Source of the DNA: Lycium barbarum
Taxonomy: Eukaryota > Streptophyta > Magnoliopsida > Solanales > Solanaceae
Length of the DNA stretch: 64,000 nucleotides
NCBI RefSeq assembly: GCF_019175385.1
Contig: NC_083348.1
Location: forward strand, 43,980,950-44,044,949
Direction: 5' to 3'
The translations under genes were made by a program, and so were the position numbers. Under the pieces are notes generated by a model. It was not told the origin of the DNA. It saw only the letters and a list, made by a program, of their open reading frames with translations, and did not search any database. Of the stretch, positions 1-11,451 are shown one piece after another; positions within the stretch are counted from its first letter, which is position 1, and the number at the start of each line of letters is the position of its first letter.

Positions 1-1430
1 CACATGAGATAGTCATGCTTTCCAAATATCAAGTTTAAAAATCCCTTGTGGGGTAATTCGAATTCAAATACCAAAGAATCATATATCAATTTTCAATCAT
101 TATTTAGAGAGGAATACAATCATGAATAGGTATATATAATATAGTACAAACAAGACATAAAGTGGGCTTGTCCCTCACGCAGAGTAACCACAACCAAAGT
201 CACACAAATCGTTTATAAGAGTGTGTTAAAAAATAGACATACCTCAAATCCCTCTGAAATGCTACCAAATGGAATTCCCAAGGTTCAACAATCACACTAC
301 AATGATTTTAGATGAGAGATATTAGAACTTTAAACCAATTCTAGGGATTTCTACCCTTATTCGAAAAACTAGGGCTTTTCTAGCCTTAAAACTTTTTCTT
401 GGACCTCATGTGAATCATTAGCGGATTCTAATCTTGTAGAATACTGTACACCAATCTATACCTTATTAATAAACTCAGAAAATTATAAGTCTTAACTCTT
501 AGACAAACTCCACACACCCCTTTCTGATTCTTCTTGAGTTTTCAAGAACCTAAGATTTGAAGAGATGAACTAGTGTCAAGAAGAGGTAAATTTAGTGTAG
601 AATCAATATAGATGGTGTTTACCCCCTAAAATGATAATAATTGAATATTGTACGCAGTTTAAATGATGGTTTTGATTAGTTGTCAACATATAGAAACTAG
701 AAATAACAATTGATCGAGTAAAACAAAGAGAATGATAACATGTATTCGTGCATATCTTAGCTGGATTATTGGTTCGGTTTCCATTTGTTGAACAGTGAAC
801 CCAAGCCAATTATGAGAGCTTATACTTTTTTGATGGATATTACAAAGAAAGAATAAGTGTATGTATGCGTATTCATCAAGTTGGTATAGTATGAGGGTTT
901 CATCCCCTTTTTATAGTTACCAGAGTGAGCCTTCTCCTAAACCATAAAAAACCCAAAATAAACCCTAACTAAAGGCGGCATCCACATTCGTCCGCGTAAG
1001 GGACGACCTAACTTGTGGCTAGAAATCCGGCTCGTTACGGATTCTTCGCATAAGTTGGCCGGCGTCTCTTTGGTTTAACGAACGATACTTCGAACATCAA
1101 TATGCCCGAACCACCGACATTAGTCCATCTGTCAACATTTTAAATTTTACACCGAGCCCTCGAGGAATTTTGCACCGGTTTTATCCATATACTGATAGTC
1201 CCTCCATTTCCCGATGGAAAATATTGACTCCGGGGAATGGATTTGAACCAAAATGAAATCGACCCTTGGCAGAAACACCGAAGGTCTGGTTCTGCCAACT
1301 GAAAAGACATCCACTTTGCACTATGTACAATGTTGATGCACTCTGCACAATGCAGATTGCATATTATTACATTTCTAAAGTGATCAGTCTTGGAAAAATT
1401 GTGCCATCAGGACTCAACTGTTCAACTTCC
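1..1430. other. No recognised gene; AT-rich repeat-like DNA
   Basis: I find no coding stretch, RNA gene or clear repeat boundary here. The first ~900 bases are AT-rich with short purine and pyrimidine tracts. From about 960 to 1250 the composition becomes more GC-rich and CpG-containing. By position this may be the 5' flank or LTR-like region of the transposase-type gene that starts at 1569, but no terminal motif was seen. Confidence 0.4.
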
Positions 1431-1440
1431 AACTCTTGTG

Positions 1441-1449
1441 TATAAAAGG
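1441..1449 (+). promoter_or_regulatory. TATA box upstream of transposase-like copy A
   Basis: TATAAAAGG lies 120 bases before the ATG at 1569. It is followed by a C/T- and A-rich leader typical of plant 5' UTRs. Copy B has the same arrangement (TATAAATAG at 3211), which supports a real promoter in both copies. Confidence 0.5.
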
Positions 1450-1568
1450 CAAGCCCTTTCTCCATATTTGCCATGCACTTATTTTTCTTGCTCAGCAAAA
1501 AAAACCTAAACAGACAAACCTAGTGTTGGAACTTTTGAAACCCCTTTCTTCTAAAACCTTTTTCAACA

Positions 1569-2860
1569 ATGTCTTTTATTCCTCTATTAACTCAAACTTC
1601 TGCTAATCCTTCGTCACCGTCCCATTCTTCACCATCATCGCTAAAGGCAGCCTCAAGCCCCATTGAAGAAGTTGAGTTTCTTGTTGCTGATATTCTCCCT
1701 ACTGGTTTCAAGTAGCAAAGTGATTGCAAGTTTTCAAACCATCTTTAATCCGTGGAAAGTTTTGAATCGTTTGTCGATGCTGCCACCATCCCCAAGGTTC
1801 GAAGGGATTGCAACTTGAGTGCCGATATTGACATCGTTCTAGTGGGCCGTAGGGCATGTATCAACCACCATGTCCCAGGTTATTCCCTAGAGTATACATA
1901 CCCTTTTGCAATTGGCTACTCCTTCCCTGTTTCTCAGGTAATAGAGGACTTTTGCCGCTGTTATAGAATTTTTGTTGGGCAAGTTGCTCCGCAAGTTTGG
2001 AGATTGGTGTATTGTATCAACCTTCTGCCTAACATAACCGGAGTTTCTTTTGCCCTCAACCATTTGATCCATATCTGCGTTCCACGAGTTATCCGAGGTA
2101 GTCTGGTATATCTATGTCCTCGTGGAACACGAGGTCTCATCGACCAAGAGGATGATTATAATAGCGGCTGGTTACACCGATTTATTATGATTTGGATGAA
2201 CTAACTCCATCGTTCTTTAATTGAGCCTTTTCCCGAAGCGTGGAATCCCACTCCGATTTCTGTCGAACCGAAGCTTGTAATTAGAATTTTTTATTAGGTT
2301 GTTACTTTTCTAGATGCTTCTCTCCACCTAACTCGCTCTTGGAGAAGTGTCTCCTCCGGATGGTGGAGAGGGAAGAATCATGGTAAGCTTCTGACCTTTG
2401 CATTTATACTCGTAGTGTTTCCGTTGCGTGTCTTACGTTTGAACCCCTATTTTTAGGTCTTTCAATTAAGAGACTCTCCTAGAAAAAGAACGCTAAAGAT
2501 GATGGCATCGTAGATTTTGTTCCCTCGAGTAGAAAATCAAAATGAAAGCAATGTACAGACTTTCTCGATTACCTCCATGGGTATTGGCTCCCGAATCTAA
2601 TCTCATTGCCTGTTTTCGGAGGCTAAAAGGGAAGTTCTTCGAGGGGACCAAGCTCCCGTAGTTATTCTTGATGACGATGAGCCGCCAGTTGAGGTCAATG
2701 TTGCCATACAGGGCAGTCCCAGTAGCGAATCGATTGTGCCAAAATACAGGCCTGAAGCCATTTAGCCGAAGTATGAACCTGCCAGAGCATCCGATGATGT
2801 GAACCGAAGTTCTTAACCTTCGGGTCGTTGGATTAAATTCCCCCCCCCCCCCTTTTTGGA
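1569..2860 (+). pseudogene. Gypsy-type putative transposase gene, copy A (decayed)
   Basis: The frame opens at the ATG at 1569 with a Ser/Pro-rich N-terminus. It is stopped at 1713 (TAG) and 1746 (TAA), then stays open in the same frame to 2204. That 150-residue stretch has the order seen in the plant 'putative gypsy type transposon' (transposase 28-like) family: a VRRDCNLS-like segment, a GYSLEYTYPFAIGYSFP segment, a W-R-L core and a PRVIRGSLVYL segment. Copy B gives the parallel EGYLSAYTYAF and LYCPRVFGGG segments. A likely intron (about 2381-2457) starts GTAAGC just after AATCATG, the same place as an intron in copy B. A diverged tail follows with an acidic DDDEPP run near 2680. The function of this family is not known. 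The copy is dead from stops and shifts. Family assignment is moderately sure. Confidence 0.6.
2840..2852. repeat. Poly-C run (13 C)
   Basis: A 13-base C homopolymer lies in the decayed tail of copy A and is followed by TTTTT. On the other strand it resembles a polypurine tract (A5G13), but no LTR start lies next to it. It is most simply replication slippage. Confidence 0.6.
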
Positions 2861-3210
2861 CCATATGCTTAGCCATGATTTGTACAGTTATTATAACCGA
2901 AGTATTAGCGTTCCTACCAATGTATAGAAGTTTTACTTGAACCGAATGGGACCCTTTCGGGTTATGAATGCTTATATCTTTTTTCAGTTTAGTCCGAACC
3001 AAATTGGACCTTTGTGTATGAATTTTTTCTTTATGTTCGAGAAGCGGAATGTTGATCTTGGTGAAATCTTCATTTGTAAGTTTTGAAACTTGGGGGAAAA
3101 CAAAAAGTCTTTTCACATCACGTCCGTCTGACTTCAGACGCGTGTTGCTTCCCGATTGGGCGCCTCTTCGGTTCTCTGATTGATGTGTTTCGTCATAATT
3201 ACTCCCCACC

Positions 3211-3219
3211 TATAAATAG
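3211..3219 (+). promoter_or_regulatory. TATA box upstream of transposase-like copy B
   Basis: TATAAATAG lies about 215 bases before the ATG at 3426. The leader between them is pyrimidine-rich and carries short direct repeats of CTTCATAATTTTCTTCAAA (3356-3395). This resembles a plant core promoter plus 5' UTR and matches the arrangement in copy A. Confidence 0.5.
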
Positions 3220-3425
3220 TCTGTTTCCCTTCATTTTTAATTTTTAGAGCTTGAAAAATCACTCCTCGTTTTCCTTCCTTGCCTTGCTTTTCACCTTCAT
3301 CTGAAAAGTCTAAACCTTCGCCAGAATCTTCATATCTTTATCCGAAGCTTCCAAATCTTCATAATTTTCTTCAAACCTTCATAATTTTCTTCAAATCTTA
3401 ATACATCACCTTCAAATCTTCAAAA

Positions 3426-3499
3426 ATGGCAACGAACTCCCAATCTTCTTCTAAGAAAACCTCACCGGCTACCTCTTCTCCTCCGGCTGCCGACATCGG
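3426..3499 (+). pseudogene. Gypsy-type putative transposase gene, copy B, 5' exon piece
   Basis: The ATG at 3426 opens a Ser/Thr/Lys-rich N-terminus (starting MATNSQSSSKK, then PPAAD). It is cut after about 25 codons by the element 1 LTR at 3500. The rest of the same gene lies at 13951-15853 beyond element 1. The start is supported by the TATA box and leader, and by a similar Ser/Pro-rich N-terminus in copy A. Confidence 0.6.
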
Positions 3500-6287
3500 T
3501 GTTATATCCCGTGTTTTTGCGCATTTGAAAAAATTGGAATAATCTTGCCTTGTAAGAAATAAGGCTATGTTTTATTTTATTTAACATATGTGTGATATTC
3601 ATGAAAATTTTGAAGCGGAAGTACGGAATAAGGCCAAGGGCAAAAATTGGAATTTTGGAAAATTTGTTTCGGGAATTACAAAAAATAAGATCCATAAATT
3701 AATTGGGCTCAAAATATAAAAGAAAACAAAATGAGGCCCAATTGTATGTGGGGTGGCCGGCCATGAGGCTTGGCCCAAGCCCATGAGCTTGGTCATGTGA
3801 TGAGTCATGTGATCAACTAATTAAGAGGATAATTATATACACATATTCATCCTCTAGAACATTCAAGAGATTAAAACAAAAGAGAGAGTGAGGGCTTGAG
3901 GGGGCTGTTCGGCCGAAACCCTTGGAGAGAATTGTTTTTTTCTAGCCATCAACTTTTAATCCAAAAATCTTACTCTTCTTGAATTCTTGTTAAGCTCAGG
4001 ACGCTCTCCAACGCGGTATAATTAGTTGAGCGAGAAGACTACGTTGCGGCAAGTTGAAGTTTGAAGAAAAAGGTAAGAATTAATCCGTTTAAGTTATGTT
4101 ATGAAGGCTTACGTATATTGTAGTATGTAGATATGAGTAGAAATCATGAAAATATAGAAGTTTTCATATTGGGTGTACATATATGCATATAGCCGTATAT
4201 GGGTATTAATGTATAGGTGAAATGAGTTGAATTTTTGTCGTATTTTAGTTGTGGTTATTGTGGATTTTGTATTGGAGATGAAAGTTGAATGAAATTGGTT
4301 GAAGTGAAAAAAAAGGGGTGTTGGCCGTGTGGTGCATAGTGGTGGAATGAAAATGAATTAATTTTGTTTAATATGTTAGTTGTGACCCTTATGATGTAAA
4401 TGAAGGTTAAATGGGTTAAGTTGGCATGGAAATTGATTGTAGAAGGTTATGTCATTTTAATGTGATTTTTACATAGTTATATGTAATTACGAAAGTAAGA
4501 TGTTAGAATGTGAATTATTGTTATTGTTATTGATGTTGGAAGAAGACAATGTGATTTGGTAGTTTTGTTACAATTGTGGAGGTTTTGGATAGAATATGGA
4601 ATTGGCGGGAATGCTTGAATCCATGAGCATTGCTTGAAATGTTATTGAATTATGTTTGAATGATCTTGAATTAGCAAATGAATATGGAAATGTTGATATT
4701 AGCCTGAAATTGTGAAGTTGGAATGGAAGTTGTTGAACTATGTAGAAAGGAAGAATAGTTGTGTTATAATATATTCTGTGATGATTATTGATACTCTTGG
4801 TATTGTGGTGTTGTTGTTGTTGATATTTTTGGCCGAGCAAATTCTCGGGGATGTTGAATTTATAGGGGAGGTGCTGCCGAAATTTCGGTAGACAAATATG
4901 AATTTAAGTTGAATTCTTAGAAGCTATAACTCACAATTGGTAAATGTGACTAAATTGTAGATTTTGGCGAATTTGAGACTTGATTTTGGAGACGTATAGG
5001 AGGCGGAAAAGGTATGTAAAGCTATCCCTTTCCTTCTCTTGGCATGTCCTAGGTGTCCTAGGTTTGAGTTTGAACCTTGGGGATCATCCTATTCATAGAA
5101 ATCCGAGTTTACTTTTAGCACTATTCCATTCAGTGAAATTGAATTAGAAACTTATGCTTTGTTGAAAAGAAATGTTCAAACATTCGTAACTTTCGTACAC
5201 ATGATCGAATCACCCCTAAGCTTCCATGGTTGATTCCACAAGGTCAAATGTCTGTAAAAAATTGTACGCCGCCTCGACTTGGACCGAGGTGGGCCCACTA
5301 GCCCCGAGTCTCCTTCGTTGCCCTAATTGACTTAACTTTGTACGATATCGGAAAGAGACTTTTACTTATGACTCTAGCTATTTAAGGATAATGTTTTGAT
5401 TACTCCATGATATTCTGATTTACATTTTGAACCATGAATACAATTTCAGAAGTACTTTTGTGAGATAAATTCCGTGTGGATCAGTTGTCCGGACTAGTTT
5501 TCCTAACGGGTTGTCATATGATTATATCCAGTTTCATAAATGTTTTGATATGTAAATTGAATTAGTTTCCGCACTACTCTGCTCGTGCCCATTCTTTTAT
5601 ATGCATTATGTACATATGATTTCCGTACCGGTTTGATATACTGATTCGGTATTCTCTTTCTGTACCTTTACTACAGTTATGGTTTGGATTTCTATACTCT
5701 ATGCTTTACATACTCAGTACATCTTTCGTACTGACCCCCTTTCTTCGGGGGCTGCGTTTCATGCCCGCAGGTGCTGAGGTTCGTGACCCGCCAGTGTAGG
5801 CCATACTTTCTGCTATTACAGAGCGCTCCTCTTGATCCGGAGCCTACATTTTGGTACATATCTTTTGTCATGTATCTGTTTCTGTATATATTTGGACTAT
5901 TTGGGGTACGGCGGGGCCCTGTCCCGCCATATGTTTCCGTTTTAGTTTGTAGAGGCTTGTAGTCATATATGTGGGTCGAGGGTCCTACGTGTGTTTGTTC
6001 TGTTTATGATTTGTGTCTTAATGCGGTCCTACCTGTTATGGCGGCCATGGTGGCCCATATGTTTGTATATATGCATATGTTCGGCGATGTGTATTCCGCC
6101 GCCTCTTTTGGCTTTGATATGATATCTTTGCACGCGCGACCGCTTAAGATAATATTTGACTTCAAATCTGTTTAAAATAATTGACACGAGATCTGAGTTA
6201 AATTAGAATATGACGAGTTAGCATATGAGTTTGTTTGGGGTGCCCAAATAGGGCACCAGTCGCGGCCCCCGGAGCCGGGTCGTGACA
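3500..6287 (+). repeat. 5' LTR of element 1
   Basis: It starts TGTTATATCCCG and ends GGGTCGTGACA, the usual TG...CA ends. Most of it matches the 3' LTR at 11452-13950 almost base for base. It lacks about 272 bp present in the 3' copy (13419-13690). Recognisable LTR parts are a TATA-like stretch near 3830, a GT-AG-like start of leader near 4070, and a block ending in CTTCGGGGGCTGCG near 5742-5757 that also occurs in the solo LTRs of the satellite array. Confidence 0.93.
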
Positions 6288-6291
6288 AAAG

Positions 6292-6303
6292 TTGTATCAG
6301 AGC
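6292..6303 (+). other. Primer binding site of element 1 (initiator Met tRNA)
   Basis: TTGTATCAGAGC differs by one base from TGGTATCAGAGC, the complement of the plant initiator-methionine tRNA 3' end. It begins 5 bases after the 5' LTR. This tRNA would prime minus-strand DNA synthesis. Confidence 0.85.
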
Positions 6304-6491
6304 GGTTTGTCCTCGGAATGTCTACAGGCCGTGTCTCGTAGAGTCTTGTTTATCGGTGTGTCGTGCACCACAACTATAAACAGGAGGCTACAGGACATTT
6401 AGGGTGTTATCTTTCTTTGAATCTTAGATCGTGCGATAGAGCTGTGCTATTAGGATGACTCTTTTCTGATCGATTGTTGTGTTTTTCAGTG

Positions 6492-8279
6492 ATGCCTCCG
6501 AAGAAGGCAACGGCTGCCCAAAAGGGCAAGGCGGTGGTGGGAGAGACTAGTCAGGTGCAGAGAGTTACCCGGGCTCGTGCTCAGGATTTGCCCGATGTTG
6601 TGCCCCAGTCGGAGGGTTCTGCTACACCACCGGAGGAGCCTGGAGTAGGTCCATCATTAGCTCCAGACGCTCCAGCGCCCGAGCCTCCAGCTCCTCAGCC
6701 CGGGGCGGAGGAGAGGACGTTGAGGGAGGCGGTACAATTACTGACGACTTTGGTAGCGGGACAGGCTCGCAGACGCGGGCTGAGAGGTGATGATGATGGT
6801 GACAGGCGTGATAGCCTGAGGGTTCGTGATTTTCTGACATGTAGTCCCCCAAAGTTTTTCGGGTCTAAGCCCGAGGAGGACCCCCACAACTTCATTCGGG
6901 GGATGAGGCGCTCATTGGGACTGGTCAGGGCTTCATAGACCGAGTCCGTTGAGTTAGCCTCGCACAGATTACGAGATGTTGCGGCTAATTGGTATGAGTC
7001 ATGGCAGCTGTCCAGAGGTGAGGGTGATCCCCTAGCTACATGGGACGAGTTTGTGGCCGCTTTTCTCCGCCACTTTTTGCCCCCGGAGTTGCGGAGGGCG
7101 AGGGTTGATAGATTTTTACAGCTGCGGCAGAGAGGTCGGAGTGTTCGTGAGTATAATTTGGAGTTTGATTCCTTGGCTCGATATGCACCTGCTATAGTAG
7201 CGGATATGGCTGACCGGATGCACCGGTACGTGATAGGGCTGGACCGTTACTTAGTTGACAGTTGTATGGCGATGACATCGCAGACTGATATGGACATCGC
7301 CCAATTATAGGCTTATGCCCAGGGTATGGAGGACCGGCACAGGGAGGACCGGTCGGGCAGAGATAGGGATAGAAGGCCGCCCAAGCGGGCTAGATCAGCA
7401 GGGTATTCTGGAGATTTTCGAGGCGAACAGCCTCAGTCACAGCAGTCCGACAGATATCCTTCTCCGTCAGGCCGGGGTACACAGTCCGCCGGTAGACGAT
7501 TTGATAGTGTAGGACCATCTGGGGCCGGCCAGAGTTCCAGAGCATCAGGTTCGCAGATGACCAGGGGTTCCAGCCAGTCCAGACTACCCAGGCCCCGTTG
7601 TTCTTATTGTGGGAGATCGTACCCAGGGGAGTGCTACCGAGCCACAGGAGCTTGTTTTTCCTGCGGCCGTCAGGGCCATGTTATGCGAGATTGTCCGATG
7701 GCGAGTGGTTCTGGTAGTACAGTTCAGCCGACGGGATCAGCCGCTGGTTCATCTTCTACTCCCTCAGCAATGCGCCCTGCAGGGCGGGGTTTGCCGGCAC
7801 CGGCGGGCCACGGTCGAGGCAGTGGCGGTGTGTCAGATTCTAGCGGTCCTTCGAACCGCATATATGCATTGGCTAGCTGCCAGGATCAGGAGGCTTCGCC
7901 AAATGTTGTTACAGGTACATTACTGGTTTTCTCCCGATCTGTATATGCATTGATTGATCCTGGTTCTACTTTGTCGTATATCTCCCCGCTTGTTGCTAGA
8001 AAAATTGGAATAATACCCGAACCTATAGAGCCATTCGAAGTAGCTACACCGGTTGGGGATTATATTGTAGCGAGGCAGGTATATAAAGATTGTTTTGTGA
8101 TTATATATGATCGTTGCACTAAAGCTGATTTGGTAGAGTTAGATATGCTGGAATTTGATGTTATTATGTGTATGGACTGGTTAGCTTCCTGTTATGCTAA
8201 TGTTGACTGCCAGAAAAAGGTAGTTCGCTTCCAGTTTCCAGGGGAACCAGTCAGGGAGTACAGCGTCGCCGAGGGGTAA
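6492..8279 (+). pseudogene. gag-pol: Gag and protease part of element 1 polyprotein (broken)
   Basis: The ATG at 6492 (MPPKKATAAQKG) is chosen over the in-frame ATG at 6474 because it follows the leader and has the usual Tekay-type start. The frame carries the gag capsid region (RHFLPPELR near 7065, REYNLEFDSLARYAP near 7150), a basic Ser-rich linker, a CCHC zinc knuckle CFSCGRQGHVMRDC near 7650-7692, and a retropepsin-like motif [12 protein letters not shown] near 7945-7980. In-frame stops fall at 6936 (TAG) and 7308 (TAG, in a CAG context). A one-base-type frameshift near 8255-8270 moves the frame from the protease into the next part. The DPG in place of D-S/T-G also occurs in element 2, so it is probably a lineage trait and not damage. 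Confidence 0.9.
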
Positions 8280-11200
8280 GTTTATTTCATACCTCAAGGC
8301 TAAGAAGATGATTCAGAAAGGTTATATTTATCATTTGGTCCGTGTGCACGATACTAAGGCCGAGACACCTACTCTTCAGTCAGTTCCGGTTGTTAATGAA
8401 TTCTCAGATGTATTCCCAGATGAGCTTCCAGGCCTCCCGCCTGAGCGGGAGATGGACTTCACTATAGATTTGTTGCCAGATACGCAACCCATATCTATTC
8501 ATCCATACAGAATGGCACCTGCAGAATTGAAGGAATTAAAGGAGCAGCTGAAAGATCTATTCGATAAAGGCTTCATCAGACCCAGTACATCGCCCTGGGG
8601 AGCGCCAGTATTATTTGTTAGAAAGAAAGACGGGTCACTGCGAATGTGTATTGATTATCGACAGCTGAATAAGGTGACTATAAAGAATAAATATCCCCTC
8701 CCCCGGATTGATGATTTATTTGATCAGTTGCAGGGTGCCAAATATTTCTCGAAGATAGATTTGCGTTCAGGCTACCACCAGGTACGGGTACGAGAGGCTG
8801 ATATTCCGAAGACTGCTTTCAGGACCCGGTACGGGCATTATGAATTCAGAGTGATGTCTTTTGGGCTGACTAATGCTCCAGCGGTATTCATGGATTTGAT
8901 GAATCGGGTATTCTGACCGTTTCTTGATATGTTCGTGATTGTGTTTATTGATGATATCTTGGTTTATTCACGATCAGCAGAGGAGCATTCAGATCATTTG
9001 AGGACAGTACTTGGTACACTGCGGCAACAGAAATTATATGCTAAATTTTCCAAATGTGAATTCTGGTTAACCTCTGTGGCTTTCTTGGGGCATATTGTCG
9101 GAGCAGATGACATTCCGGTCGATACACAGAAGATTGAAGCTGTACAGAATTGGCCTAGGCCTACCACACCGACAGAGGTACGCAGTTTTCTGGGTTTGGC
9201 CGGGTATTATAGAAGATTCGTGGAGAATTTTGCTTTTATTGCGACACCATTAACGAAGCTCACTCAGAAAGCAGCAAAATTTCAGTGGACTGATGCCTGT
9301 GAGCGCAGTTTCCAGATGTTGAAGGAAAAATTAGTTATAGCTCCAGTTTTAGCTCTTCTAGAAGGGTTAGACGGGTATGTTGTTTATTATGATGCCTCTG
9401 GTATTGGGATAGGTTGTGTGTTAATGCAGCACGGTCGAGTCATAGCCTATGCTTCCCGACAGCTCAGACCGCATGAAAGAAATTATCCCACTCATGATCT
9501 GGAATTGACCGCGGTGATTCATGCTTTGAAGATATGGCGGCATTATTTATATGGGGTCCACGTTGATATTTATACGGACCATAAGAGTCTCCAGTATATT
9601 TTTAAGCAGAAGGAGCTAAATTTGCGGCAGAGAAGATGGCTTGAATTATTGAAAGATTATGACGTTGGTATTTTGTATCATCCTGGGAAAGCCAATGTGG
9701 TAGCGGATGCACTTAGTCGCAATTCCATGGGCAGTTTGACTGATGTACAGCCTGATAAGAAAGAATTAGTTCGTGAGATTCATTAGTTAGCTAGCCTTGG
9801 AGTCCGCTTGGAAGATTCTGGAGATGCTTGGGTTTCTGTTCGAGAGGTTGCTGAGTCATCCATTATAGAAGAGATAAAGCAGCGTCAGTTCGAAGATCCT
9901 GTTTTGGTACAGTACAAAGATGTGGCTCTTAGTAAAGAAAAGACTCAGTTCGAAATTTCGCCTGAAGGAGTGTTATTATATGGAGGCAGATTATGCGTGC
10001 CTGATATTGCAGGGTTGCGGCGACAAATTATAGGTGAGGCACATAATGCTCAGTATTCTGTTCATCCTGGTTCCACAAAGATGTATCATGATCTCAAATG
10101 TTTATACTAGTGGGACGGTATGAAAAGAGATGTCGCAGAGTTCGTTGGCCAGTGCCCAAATTGTCAACAAGTCAAGATCGAGCATCAGAAGCCCGGTGGG
10201 TTATTACAGGAAATGGAAATTCCAGCTTGGAAATGGAAAATGATTAACATGGATTTCATTGTGGGTTTGCTGCGCACTCCACGCAGGTATGATTCTATTT
10301 GGGTTATTGTTGACAGATTGACGAAATCAGCCCATTTCCTTCCGGTCAGGACTACTTATTCGGCCGAGGACTATGCCAGATTGTATCTTAAAGAGATAGT
10401 AAGACTTCACGGGGTCCCTGTATCTATTATCACTGACAGAGGTGCCCAGTTCACAGCGAATTTCTGGAGATCATTCCAGGAAGGATTGGGGACTCAGGTG
10501 AGTCTTAGTACAACATTCCATCCTCAGTCCGACGGACAGGGCGAGCGCACTATTCAGACATTGGAAGATATGTTGCGGGCCTGTACTATTGATTTCAGAG
10601 GTAGCTGGGACGATCATTTGCCGCTTGTTGAATTTGCTTATAATAATAGTTATCATTCCAGCATACAGATGGCGTCGTACGAAGCCCTATATGGTAGGAA
10701 ATGCAGATCTCCGATCGGTTGGTTTGACGTGGGTGAAACTAAATTAATTGGTCCAGATGTGGTCCAGCAGGCAGTCGATAAAGTGAAACTGATTCGAGAG
10801 CGACTATTAGTGGCCTAGAGTCGATAGAAATCTTATGCTGATAAACGACGTCGACCTTTGGAGTTCCAAATTAGAGACTGGGTATTTTTGAAAGTGTCGC
10901 CCATGAAGGGCGTGATGAGATTCGGCAGAAAGGGAAAGCTCAGTCCGCGATACATTGGGCCTTACCAGATTGTCCGGAAGATTGGGAATGTCGCTAATGA
11001 GCTGGACTTACCATCAGATCTAGAGGCAGTGCACCCGGTATTCCATGTATCCATGCTCCGAAAATGTATTGGTGATCCTGACAGAATATTTTCAGTAAAT
11101 GATATTCAGGTAACAGAGGACTTGTCTTATGAAGAGCAACCTGTAGCTGTTCTGGATCGTCAGGTGAGGAGACTGCGCACCAAAGATGTGCCTTCTGTTA

Positions 11201-11313
11201 AAGTCCTGTGGCGGAACAACAACCGGGAAGAAATGACCTGGGAGGCGGAGGATGAAATGAAAAAGAAGTACCCTCACTTGTTCTCTACGCCTACAGGTAA
11301 TTCGAATTTCTAA
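8280..11313 (+). pseudogene. gag-pol: RT, RNase H, integrase and chromodomain part of element 1 (broken)
   Basis: After the frameshift the new frame carries a reverse transcriptase ([20 protein letters not shown] near 8620; catalytic [10 protein letters not shown] at 8944-8973), RNase H ([15 protein letters not shown] near 9390; [11 protein letters not shown] near 9575), the integrase HHCC zinc region ending CPNCQQVK near 10155, a DDE core (VDRLTKSAHFLP, ITDRGAQFTANFW, GERTIQTLEDML), a GPY/F-like segment and a C-terminal chromodomain (11130-11280, with LWRNNNREEMTWE). Stops interrupt it at 8914 (TGA for CGA), 9784, 10108, 10816 and 10825 (TAG). The reading frame never shifts again, so damage is almost all point mutation. 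The catalytic aspartates of RT and integrase are still readable. Confidence 0.93.
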
Positions 11314-11404
11314 ATTTGTTATATTAATTGGTAAGTGGTTTATGTGTGCTACTCATGAGAAGAAACTCCCCCGAAATGGTTGTAAGACCCTATAAGGCTA
11401 ATTT

Positions 11405-11424
11405 AACATTTGAGGACGAATGTT
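11405..11424 (+). other. Conserved 3' UTR inverted repeat of element 1
   Basis: AACATTTGAGGACGAATGTT folds into an 8-bp stem (one G-U pair) with a 4-nt AGGA loop, ending 3 bases before the polypurine run. The same structure occurs at the same place in element 2, both LARDs and the satellite monomers. Confidence 0.75.
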
Positions 11425-11427
11425 CTA

Positions 11428-11450
11428 AAGGGGGGGGGGGGGGGGGGAGA
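11428..11450 (+). other. Polypurine tract of element 1 with 18-G run
   Basis: A purine-only run (AAA, 18 consecutive G, AGA, ending GAGA) lies directly before the 3' LTR start at 11452. It would prime plus-strand DNA synthesis. Related tracts in this window have 5 to 8 G, so this one looks expanded by slippage. Confidence 0.88.
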
Positions 11451-11451
11451 A

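Noticed and set aside
2840..2852. Polypurine tract of a minus-strand element
   Set aside because: No TG...CA LTR start follows the purine run on the minus strand, and the flanks are the decayed copy A gene.
2493..3209. 238-codon open frame on the minus strand
   Set aside because: It is antisense to the decayed transposase-like tail, whose plus strand gives family-like text (an ILDDDEPP run). It shows no domain, and the G-run codons come from the poly-C tract.
5771..6175. Two short hydrophobic open frames in the 5' LTR of element 1
   Set aside because: They are in LTR sequence downstream of pyrimidine-rich text, and no protein family is recognised. The 3' LTR has lost most of this region.
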